DNA of 7,927 bases from JAWLCQ01 sp041687095. Its GTDB lineage: Bacteria > Planctomycetota > Phycisphaerae > SM23-33. Within the stretch, counting starts at the first letter, position 1, and every line of letters begins with the position of its first letter. Of this stretch, positions 1-4,765 are shown one piece after another. The DNA lies in the NCBI GenBank assembly GCA_041687095.1, contig JAWLCQ010000203.1:1-7927 (forward strand). The letters run 5' to 3'. Made by a program: the position numbers and the translations under genes. The notes beneath the pieces were generated by a model. That model had not been told where the DNA came from. It did no database searches and saw only the letters and a list, made by a program, of their open reading frames with translations.

Positions 1-6
1 CTGCGG

Positions 7-33
7 TCTCCTGCTCTCCTGTTCTACTGCTCC
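7..33. repeat. short period-8 tandem repeat at the window edge
   Basis: Three imperfect copies of an 8-base unit (tctcctgc, tctcctgt, tctactgc) followed by tcc. No gene is seen in bases 1-81. The tract may be one arm of a repeat cassette like those between the - strand genes further on, with its partner left of the window, but only this arm is visible. The copy number is low enough that chance is possible. Confidence 0.35.
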
Positions 34-81
34 ATCAGGAAGCATGGTGTGACTTTGTAAACAGGCTGCTAAGAACCCCGC

Positions 82-123
82 CGCATCCCGCAAAACAAAG
101 TCCCCCGCGCGCGCCGCGGCCCG
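82..123 (+). repeat. left copy of a 42-bp imperfect direct repeat flanking the transposase unit
   Basis: Bases 82-123 match 944-985 at about 36 of 42 positions without gaps. The first 10 bases (cgcatcccgc) are identical, the next 10 are diverged, and the last 22 differ at one position. The two copies lie in direct orientation just outside the inverted repeats of the transposase unit. IS200/IS605 elements do not normally make target duplications, so this is unlikely to be a standard one. It may be a duplicated terminator-like segment or part of a larger mobile unit. Confidence 0.6.
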
Positions 124-143
124 GAAAGCCCCCCGCGTGCTGT

Positions 144-240
144 AGCCCGAAGGGCTTTCAGGGCCGTAGCCCAGGGCCAGGCCGCAGGCCGCCGCCCTGG
201 GTCAGCGGGGGGTGAGGGCTTCGCCCTGAAGGGGCACAAG
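144..240 (+). repeat. left inverted repeat of the transposase unit
   Basis: Bases 144-202 are an exact reverse complement of 837-895 (59 bases), and 219-240 of 798-819 (22 bases). The 16 to 17 bases between these blocks have diverged. The arm has its own secondary structure: agccc/gggct with a gaa loop (144-156), an 8-bp stem cccagggc/gccctggg (170-177 with 194-201), and agggc/gccct with a ttc loop (215-227). This multi-hairpin structure is typical of sequences recognised as single strands by Y1 transposases. Confidence 0.85.
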
Positions 241-320
241 GGAAAACTGCTGGACAACCGCCGCTCCCCACGTGACACTCCCTCCATCGGGTCATCCATC
301 GAACGCACGGGAGGATCGTC

Positions 321-773
321 ATGCCCCAGTCCCTGGTCCGCATCACGATGCACGTGGTCTTCAGCACCAAGCAGCGCCGCGCCCTCATCCTCGACGCGCT
401 GGCCCCGGGCCTGCACGCGTACCTCGGCGGCATCCTGTCGCGATTCGACAGCCCGCCGTTGGAGATCGGCGGCGTCGGGGACCACGTGCATCTGCTGTTC
501 GATTTGTCCAAGAAGCACGGACTCGTCGAGGTGATGCGGGAACTCAAGCGGGGTTCGTCGAAGTGGGCCAAGACGCAGGGTAGGGAGTACGCGGACTTCT
601 ACTGGCAGAACGGCTATGGCGCGTTCGCCGTCAGCCAGTCGCAGATCGAGCCTGTCCGCCGATACATCCGCTGCCAACTCGAGCACCATCGGACGATGAC
701 GTTCGAGGACGAGTACCGCAGGCTCCTGCGCCTCAACGAGCTGGCATTCGACGAGCGGTACGTGTGGGACTGA
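321..773 (+). CDS. IS200/IS605-family Y1 (HUH) transposase, RAYT-like
   Basis: A 150-residue protein, the usual size for single-domain Y1 transposases. Such enzymes cut and rejoin single-stranded DNA through a covalent phosphotyrosine link, with a divalent metal held by the HUH pair. The HUH motif is H55-V56-H57 in GDHVHLLF. The likely nucleophile is Y115 in the helix VRRYIRCQLEHH. Other family hallmarks are the opening VRITMHVVFSTK, the segment YWQNGYGAFAVS (residues 94-105) and the C-terminal FDERYVWD. The ATG is preceded by gggagga (309-315) at 5-nt spacing, so this start is well supported. The reading frame is intact with all key residues, so it may be active. The gene lies between matching inverted repeats. 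Whether it is better called a transposase or a RAYT depends on whether solo copies of the repeat exist elsewhere in the genome, which cannot be seen here. Confidence 0.9.
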   Translation: MPQSLVRITMHVVFSTKQRRALILDALAPGLHAYLGGILSRFDSPPLEIGGVGDHVHLLFDLSKKHGLVEVMRELKRGSSKWAKTQGREYADFYWQNGYGAFAVSQSQIEPVRRYIRCQLEHHRTMTFEDEYRRLLRLNELAFDERYVWD

Positions 774-797
774 CCAAGGGAGCAGCGACCGGGCTCT

Positions 798-895
798 CTT
801 GTGCCCCTTCAGGGCGAAGTTCCTGATATCCCGCCTACCCAGGGCGGCGGCCTGCGGCCTGGCCCTGGGCTACGGCCCTGAAAGCCCTTCGGGCT
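798..895 (-). repeat. right inverted repeat of the transposase unit
   Basis: Reverse complement of the left arm, exact over 837-895 and 798-819. The arm begins 24 nt past the transposase stop codon. The 8-bp stem gccctggg/cccagggc and the small gaa-loop hairpin are conserved. The third hairpin of the left arm is lost because bases 820-836 have diverged. Confidence 0.85.
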
Positions 896-943
896 GAACA
901 ACGCGCCGGACCCTTCAAACTGCATAGCGCGCCGGTCCCTCAG

Positions 944-985
944 CGCATCCCGCCACCCGAAGGCCCCCGCGCGTGCCGCGGCCCG
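944..985 (+). repeat. right copy of the 42-bp imperfect direct repeat
   Basis: Partner of 82-123. In this copy the last part (from 964) is also the left side of a perfect GC-rich stem (960-997); the left copy has no matching right side. Just before it, gcgccgg followed by a/t and ccct occurs twice (903-914 and 929-940), another short local duplication. Confidence 0.6.
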
Positions 986-997
986 CGCGGGGGCCTT
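960..997 (-). terminator. strong GC stem-loop downstream of dapA, possible terminator
   Basis: Bases 960-973 and 984-997 are perfect complements, giving a 14-bp stem closed by a 10-nt loop that itself contains ccgcgg. It lies about 85 bp past the dapA stop codon on the - strand and is the strongest simple hairpin in this gap. There is no good T-tract on the - strand side (only tt) and only ttt on the + side, so it is a stem-loop with terminator potential rather than a textbook intrinsic terminator. It could also serve + strand transcription from the transposase gene. Confidence 0.5.
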
Positions 998-1017
998 TGG
1001 GATGCTGAAAGGCGACC

Positions 1018-1079
1018 CTTCCGGGCGGGGACGCTTCCGGGGGGGGCCTTCCGGTCGGGGGCGCTTCCGGGCGGGGGCG
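1018..1079. repeat. four-copy imperfect 16-bp G-rich tandem repeat
   Basis: Units begin cttccgg and continue with a G-run. They lie at 1018-1033, 1034-1047 (2 bases shorter), 1048-1063 and 1064-1079. The array ends 2 bp before the dapA stop codon on the plus-strand map, so it forms the immediate 3' untranslated DNA of dapA. The + strand has several G-runs of four or more. The array is non-coding, and its cause could be slippage or a structural role. Confidence 0.75.
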
Positions 1080-1081
1080 CT

Positions 1082-1993
1082 TTACCCCGCCGATCCCGGA
1101 TGGCCTGCGGCCTGCACGCCGAACCCGCGGATGATCTCCGCCAAGGCGGGGCGGTACTTGTCGCTCAGGGGCGACAGGGGCAGGCGGAGTTCGTCGCGGA
1201 TCATGCCCGCCATGGCCAGGGCGGCCTTGATGGGGATGGGGTTGGTCTCGACGAACGCACCGCGGAACAGCGGGAAGAGCTTCAGGTGCTGCCGCGTGGC
1301 GGCGGGCAGGTCGGAGGCGGCGGCCGCGTCGCACAGGGCGCGGACCTCGCGGGGCAGGAGGTTGGCGACGACGCTGATGACGCCCTTGCCCCCGACGGAG
1401 TAGATCGGCAGGGTGAGCGAGTCGTCCCCGGAGAGGATGGTGATGTCGCACTCGGCGGCGATGGCGCTGCAGACGTCGAGCTTGCCGGTGGCCTCCTTGA
1501 CGGCGACGACGGGCTCGATCTCGCGGTACATCTTGGCGATGGTCTCGGGGGCGAGTTCGATCCCCGTCCGCCCGGGGATGTTGTACAGGACGATCGGCAG
1601 CCCGACCTCCCCGAGCCTGGCGATGTGCGCGAACATCCCGTGCTGCGTGGGCTTGTTGTAGTAGGGGTTCACCACGAGGCACGCGTCGGCGCCGGCGGCC
1701 TGGGCGTGCTGCGTGAGGCGGAGCGCCTCGGCGGTGCAGTTCGACCCGGTCCCGGCGATGACGGGCACGCGGCCGGCGACGCGGTCGACGGTGAACTCGA
1801 TGACCTTGTCGTGCTCCTCGTGGCTGAGCGTGGGCGACTCGCCCGTGGTCCCGCAGGGAACGATCCCCTGCGTGCCGCCCTCGATCTGAAACTCGATCAG
1901 CCGTCCCAGCGCATCGTAATCCACCGCCCCGTTGGCGAAGGGAGTGACGATGGCCACCATTGATCCGTGAAGGTTGGGTCCGTTCTTGCTCAT
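1082..1993 (-). CDS. dapA: 4-hydroxy-tetrahydrodipicolinate synthase
   Basis: Condenses pyruvate with L-aspartate semialdehyde, the first committed step to diaminopimelate and lysine. It is a cytoplasmic TIM-barrel enzyme. From the chosen start the protein has 303 residues, near the usual ~290-300. The Schiff-base lysine is K166 in VVAVKEATG. The catalytic triad is T50 (CGTTGE), Y137 (VLYNIPGRT) and Y112 (NPYYNKP), with R142 for substrate carboxylate binding, by alignment with the E. coli enzyme. The ATG at 1993 (protein start MSKNGPNLHG) is preferred. It has aagg 8 nt upstream (2002-2005), and the family's N-terminus aligns from here. A GTG at 2038 would add 15 residues but falls inside a repeat arm. 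It is the last gene of the - strand run, 181 bp after pdxJ. The C-terminus ends in a short Gly/Ser/Pro tail that looks unconserved. Confidence 0.96.
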   Translation of the reverse strand: MSKNGPNLHGSMVAIVTPFANGAVDYDALGRLIEFQIEGGTQGIVPCGTTGESPTLSHEEHDKVIEFTVDRVAGRVPVIAGTGSNCTAEALRLTQHAQAAGADACLVVNPYYNKPTQHGMFAHIARLGEVGLPIVLYNIPGRTGIELAPETIAKMYREIEPVVAVKEATGKLDVCSAIAAECDITILSGDDSLTLPIYSVGGKGVISVVANLLPREVRALCDAAAASDLPAATRQHLKLFPLFRGAFVETNPIPIKAALAMAGMIRDELRLPLSPLSDKYRPALAEIIRGFGVQAAGHPGSAG

Positions 1994-2033
1994 GTTCGCA
2001 GCCTTGTGTGCTTGAATAGTCACGGAAACGAGA

Positions 2034-2139
2034 GGCACTAGGGACCAGGGACTAGGGACCAGGAGAGAAGAAACGCCCTTGCGTGCGGTTGCTCTTCTCC
2101 TGCCCGAGGCCCTAGTGCCCAGTGCCCAGTGCCCAGTGC
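2034..2139. repeat. heptamer-repeat paired-arm element between pdxJ and dapA
   Basis: The arm at 2038-2063 is period 7: alternating ctaggga and ccaggga, three full units plus a partial. The arm at 2112-2139 is four units, ctagtgc then ccagtgc three times. The arms contain an exact 10-bp inverted match (2034-2043 with 2110-2119). Inside it, ccaggagagaag (2059-2070) nearly matches the reverse complement of the cttctcctg tract near 2094, so the 70 or so bases between the arms can continue the stem. The complementarity is looser than in the other two gaps. The element occupies most of the 181-bp gap and the left arm sits in the dapA leader. Confidence 0.75.
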
Positions 2140-2145
2140 CTCTCT

Positions 2146-2161
2146 GTCTGCACTGGCAGAC
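2146..2161 (-). other. small perfect hairpin just past the pdxJ stop codon
   Basis: gtctgc and gcagac flank actg, giving a 6-bp stem with a 4-nt loop, 13 nt past the pdxJ stop codon on the - strand. It is followed by the heptamer arm rather than a T-tract. It could be part of the 3' end structure of pdxJ mRNA, but the stem is short. Confidence 0.35.
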
Positions 2162-2174
2162 CGACAGGATGATA

Positions 2175-2927
2175 CTAGATGGAGTACGGCCGTTCCAGCA
2201 GTCGTTTCATCTCCGCGACGGCGGAGCGGAGGCCCACGAAGACCGAGCGGGCGACGATGGAGTGCCCGATGTTGAACTCGCTGAAGCCCGGGATGGACGC
2301 GACGGGCGTGACGTTGGTGTACGTCAGGCCGTGCCCGGCGTGGACGATGAGGCCGATGCGGATCCCCGCGTCCAGCGCCTGGCGCAGCAGATCGAGCTGC
2401 CGCTGCTGCTCCCCCAGCGCCCCCCGCCCGCCGTTGCGGATGAGCGAGGCGTTGGCGTACGTGCCGGTGTGGAGTTCCACCGCATCGCAGCCGCAGTCGC
2501 GGGCGGCGTGGACCTGGCGGGGGACGGGGTCCACGAACGCGCTGACGAGGATGCCCTCCTGCTGCAGGCGGCGGGTGACTTCAGTGACCCGCTGCGCCGT
2601 CGCCAGCACGTCCAGCCCCCCCTCGGTGGTGACCTCCTGGCGGTTCTCGGGGACGAGCGTCGCCTGATCGGGCTTGAGGTCCAGGGCGATCTGGACGATC
2701 TCCTCATCGAGGGACATCTCCATGTTGGCCTTGGTGCGGACCATCTCGCGGATGAGGCGGGCGTCGCGGTCGTGGATGTGCCGCCGGTCCTTCCGCAGGT
2801 GGAAGGTGATCCCGTCCGCCCCGCCGAGTTCGGCCTCGGCGACGGCCCAGAGGGGCTCGGGCTCCACCGTCCGCCGCGCCTCCCGCAACGTCGCCACGTG
2901 ATCGATATTCACTCCCAGACCAGGCAT
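2175..2927 (-). CDS. pdxJ: pyridoxine 5'-phosphate synthase
   Basis: Closes the vitamin B6 ring by condensing 1-deoxy-D-xylulose 5-phosphate with 3-amino-2-oxopropyl phosphate, in the DXP-dependent PLP pathway. It is a cytoplasmic TIM-barrel that forms octamers in characterised members. The 250 residues fit the family (E. coli has 243). The diagnostic N-terminus GVNIDHVATLR (residues 5-15) is present with D9 and H10. H43 (ITFHLRKDRRHI), E70 (NMEMS), the block VPENRQEVTTEGGLDV (92-107), E151 in VELHTG and H199 in HAGHGLTY match known active-site positions. The ATG is preceded by gggaggt (2934-2940 on the complement) at 6-nt spacing, the best ribosome site in the window. The gene is separated from araD by 246 bp, much of it a repeat hairpin, so it may have its own promoter. 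No pdxA is visible. Confidence 0.97.
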   Translation of the reverse strand: MPGLGVNIDHVATLREARRTVEPEPLWAVAEAELGGADGITFHLRKDRRHIHDRDARLIREMVRTKANMEMSLDEEIVQIALDLKPDQATLVPENRQEVTTEGGLDVLATAQRVTEVTRRLQQEGILVSAFVDPVPRQVHAARDCGCDAVELHTGTYANASLIRNGGRGALGEQQRQLDLLRQALDAGIRIGLIVHAGHGLTYTNVTPVASIPGFSEFNIGHSIVARSVFVGLRSAVAEMKRLLERPYSI

Positions 2928-3000
2928 CGGCTTACCTCCCGGGGTTGGTTGCCTACCGTGGGATCATACGGGGTTCTTGGGACGATGGCGAGAGCTTACC

Positions 3001-3171
3001 GATTGCGGATTGTGGATTGCGGATTGCGGATTGCCGTATTCGAGGGCACAGGGCGAGTTCTCGGATTGGCAGACGGTAGTGACGTCGACCTGGACCTGTC
3101 ATCGATCCATCGTTCCCACGCTGTGCCTTCGCCGGAGACAATCCGCAATCCGCAATCCACAATCCGCAATT
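3001..3171. repeat. heptamer-repeat perfect paired-arm element between araD and pdxJ
   Basis: The left arm, 3001-3035, is five gattgcg-type units; the second is gattgtg and the fifth gattgcc. The right arm, 3139-3170, is caatccg-type units with one caatcca. Bases 3002-3033 and 3139-3170 are exact reverse complements, and the off-consensus unit falls in matching register on both sides. The 105-nt interior is mostly unique, but ggcacag (3045-3051) and ctgtgcc (3121-3127) continue the pairing at equal distance from both arms. The right arm ends 3 nt before the araD stop codon on the map. The predicted RNA or single-strand DNA form is a hairpin with a 32-bp stem. Confidence 0.9.
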
Positions 3172-3173
3172 CC

Positions 3174-3866
3174 TCACCCTTGTCCGTAGTACGCCCCGGG
3201 CCCGTGCTTGCGGAGGAAGTGCTTGTCGAGCAGTTCCCGCGAGACGGGCTTGGGGTAGAGGTCCACGCGGAGGGTTTCGGTGGCGAGCTTGGCGAGGTGT
3301 TCGAGGATGACGGCGTTGAAGACGGCGGCGGCGGGCGAGGGGCCCCACGTGAAGGGCCCGTGGTCCGCCACGAGCACCCCGGGGCGCTCGGTGGGCGACA
3401 GGGCGAGGAAGCGTTCCACGATGACCTTCCCGGTGTTGGCCTCGTAGTCGGTCTGGATCTCATCGGGCGTGAGGAGGCGGGTGCAGGGGACGGGCCCGTA
3501 GAAGTAGTCCGCGTGCGTCGTGCCCAGGGCGGGGATCTCCTTGCGTGCCTGCGCCCACGCCGTTGCGTGCGTGCTGTGCGTGTGCACCACGCCTCCGATG
3601 TCCCCAAACGCGCGGTAGAGTTCCAGGTGCGTGGGCGTATCGCTGCTGGGCCGCAGCTCGCCCTCGACGACCCTTCCGTCGTCGAGCGACACGACGACCA
3701 TGTGCTCGGGCCCCATCCCGTCGTACGCCACGCCCGAGGGCTTGATCACCACCCGCCCGCTCGCGCGGTCGATCCCGCTGACGTTGCCCCACGTAAAGAT
3801 CACCAGCCCCTCGCGGACGAGGGCGAGATTGGCGTCACACACCTTTTGTTTGAGTTCTTCCAGCAT
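3174..3866 (-). CDS. araD: L-ribulose-5-phosphate 4-epimerase
   Basis: Interconverts L-ribulose 5-phosphate and D-xylulose 5-phosphate, feeding pentoses into the pentose phosphate pathway. It is a zinc-dependent class II aldolase-fold enzyme of the cytoplasm. The 230 residues match E. coli AraD (231) closely from end to end. Visible hallmarks are TWGNVS (25-30), IKPSGV (41-46), SSDTPTH (74-80), zinc ligands H95 and H97 in VVHTHS and H169 in DHGPF, D120 in THADYFYG, and the C-terminal LRKHGPGAYYGQ with catalytic Y227. The ATG has aaagga (3873-3878 on the complement) upstream at 6-nt spacing. The paralogues UlaF and SgbE have the same fold and reaction, so the physiological pathway could be ascorbate or another pentose rather than arabinose. 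No araA, araB or regulator lies nearby. Confidence 0.92.
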   Translation of the reverse strand: MLEELKQKVCDANLALVREGLVIFTWGNVSGIDRASGRVVIKPSGVAYDGMGPEHMVVVSLDDGRVVEGELRPSSDTPTHLELYRAFGDIGGVVHTHSTHATAWAQARKEIPALGTTHADYFYGPVPCTRLLTPDEIQTDYEANTGKVIVERFLALSPTERPGVLVADHGPFTWGPSPAAAVFNAVILEHLAKLATETLRVDLYPKPVSRELLDKHFLRKHGPGAYYGQG

Positions 3867-3918
3867 GATTGGTCCTTTGAAGGTCCGCAGACCATACCGC
3901 GCGAACAGGGGGGAAGGA

Positions 3919-4207
3919 ATTTCGGATTGCGGATTTCGGATTGCGGATTTGCGTGGGTGGAAATCGGGCGTCCCTCACAAGGTCGAGCGCTGACGTCCGT
4001 GTCTCTGAGGGGACTGCACAGGATGCCGGATAAGAGTCAGAGGTGAGAGGCGAGAGCGTAGGGGTCCGAGCGGGTACTGCGGTCTCAGCTCCCACCGCAT
4101 GCCCCAGCGCCTGCACTCTCACCTCTAACCTCTCACCTCTCACCTTTGCGTGGGACCCCGGAACCACACCCACGCAAATCCGAAATCCCAAATCCCAAAT
4201 CCGAAAT
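3919..4207. repeat. outer heptamer-repeat paired-arm element between the DUF1854 gene and araD
   Basis: The left arm, 3919-3959, alternates cggattg and cggattt units and ends with gcgtgggtg. The right arm, 4167-4207, begins cacccacgc and continues with aaatccg and aaatccc units. The arms are the same length (41) and complementary except for about five mismatches, all inside heptamer units. The shared non-heptamer end (gcgtgggtg/cacccacgc) is exact. The right arm ends 3 nt before the DUF1854 stop codon on the map. Most of the 344-bp gap is taken up by this element and the inner one nested within it. Confidence 0.85.
4040..4145. repeat. inner heptamer-repeat paired-arm element nested in the araD upstream gap
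   Basis: The left arm holds gaggtga, gaggcga and a degenerate unit (4040-4060). The right arm, 4118-4145, is four units of ctcacct with one ctaacct. Gaggtga-type units are complementary to ctcacct-type units, so the arms can pair around a ~57-nt interior. The unit sequence differs completely from the surrounding outer arms. This suggests one cassette landed inside another, or that arms evolve unit by unit. ttgcgtggg is present at both 3949-3957 and 4146-4154. Confidence 0.75.
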
Positions 4208-4210
4208 CGC

Positions 4211-4765
4211 TTACCAGTAGATGTACCGCTGAAACGCCGCCTTCTCCTTCGGCGGGAGGGCGTCGACGTCGGGGATCAGGTAGCGGTTGTCGTTGACGTC
4301 CGACAGGACCTTCCCGCGCACCCCGTAGTCGACGGCCTTGTCGTAGGTCCAGCGCATCATGAAGGACACGGGGCCCTTGTCCGTCACCACGTCGAGGCTC
4401 AGCACGCCGTACTCGAACCGCAGCGCCACGATGGCGCGGATGGTGTGCACGAAGTAGCGGCGGGCGAGGGCGGCGCGGACGAGGGAGGCCTGCTCGGGCG
4501 GGAAGTCCGACAGGTGGCGGAGGATGCCGACCTCGATCTCCTCCTCCCCCGCCGAGTGGATCAGCGAGATGAACTCCTCGCTGTGGGCGACGGGGAAGGC
4601 GTAGGCCGCGTACACCCCGCCGTAGATCCGCTCGTCCTTCACGGTCACGTGCAGCGCCCCGTGCGATCCGAGGTGGATGCGGCACAGGTCGGGGGTGAGG
4701 TAGCGCGGGACGGTGGGGTCGGGGCGCCCCATCGAGTCTTCGGGTTGTCCGGTATCGGTGATCAT
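4211..4765 (-). CDS. DUF1854 family protein, partner of the upstream ABC transporter
   Basis: A 184-residue protein matching the DUF1854 pattern as I know it. It has a hydrophobic/aromatic N-terminal part and then ILRHLSDFPPEQASLVRAAL (81-100), followed by RRYFVHTI. A strand-rich region with GVLSLDVVTDKGPVSFMMR (120-138) comes next. The end is LSDVNDNRYLIPDVDALPPKEK (154-175), a segment in the region that reads as ITDVDGNRYEIPDL in relatives. It has no signal peptide or membrane segment, so it is probably cytosolic. Its biochemical role is unknown. Related proteins are named in databases for association with an ABC transporter and cyanophycin metabolism. The start codon overlaps the ABC stop codon (ATGA, 4762-4765) and has no clear Shine-Dalgarno site, which points to translational coupling and a stable partnership. 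A second ATG at residue 12 has no better site. The stop codon is followed almost at once by a repeat arm. Confidence 0.82.
   Translation of the reverse strand: MITDTGQPEDSMGRPDPTVPRYLTPDLCRIHLGSHGALHVTVKDERIYGGVYAAYAFPVAHSEEFISLIHSAGEEEIEVGILRHLSDFPPEQASLVRAALARRYFVHTIRAIVALRFEYGVLSLDVVTDKGPVSFMMRWTYDKAVDYGVRGKVLSDVNDNRYLIPDVDALPPKEKAAFQRYIYW

Larger units (their letters stand above)
144..895 (+). mobile_element. IS200/IS605-like (RAYT-like) unit: Y1 transposase gene between long inverted repeats
   Basis: A single Y1/HUH transposase gene is flanked by two ~97-bp sequences in inverted orientation (144-240 and 798-895). Classical IS200/IS605 elements have subterminal hairpins rather than long terminal inverted repeats. 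A lone Y1 transposase gene between inverted, hairpin-forming repeats is instead the layout of REP-associated tyrosine transposases (RAYTs). No tnpB/IscB-type accessory gene is present. The limits given are the outer edges of the inverted repeats; the real cleavage sites cannot be seen. The unit lies downstream of dapA, where it should do little harm. Confidence 0.7.

Noticed and set aside
69..689. 206- and 137-residue - strand frames over the transposase unit
   Set aside because: Antisense to the Y1 transposase and made largely from the inverted repeat sequence.
1100..1963. + strand frame across dapA
   Set aside because: Antisense shadow of a clear dapA gene, with Gly/Asp/Val-rich low-complexity translation.
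1994..2038. Upstream GTG start of dapA adding 15 residues
   Set aside because: It lies inside the repeat arm, lacks a good ribosome site, and the extension is not part of the family's N-terminus.
2953..3607. Frames containing repeated NPQSAI-like and LRIADCG-like peptides
   Set aside because: The peptide repeats come from reading 7-base units as 21-base (7-codon) cycles. They are a by-product of the DNA repeat, not a protein.
2079..4046. 655-residue + strand open frame
   Set aside because: It runs antisense through pdxJ and araD and is kept open by high GC and heptamer repeats. Its product shows no recognisable family.
3001..4207. CRISPR array
   Set aside because: The repeat units are 7 bases with no spacers between them and no cas genes are present.
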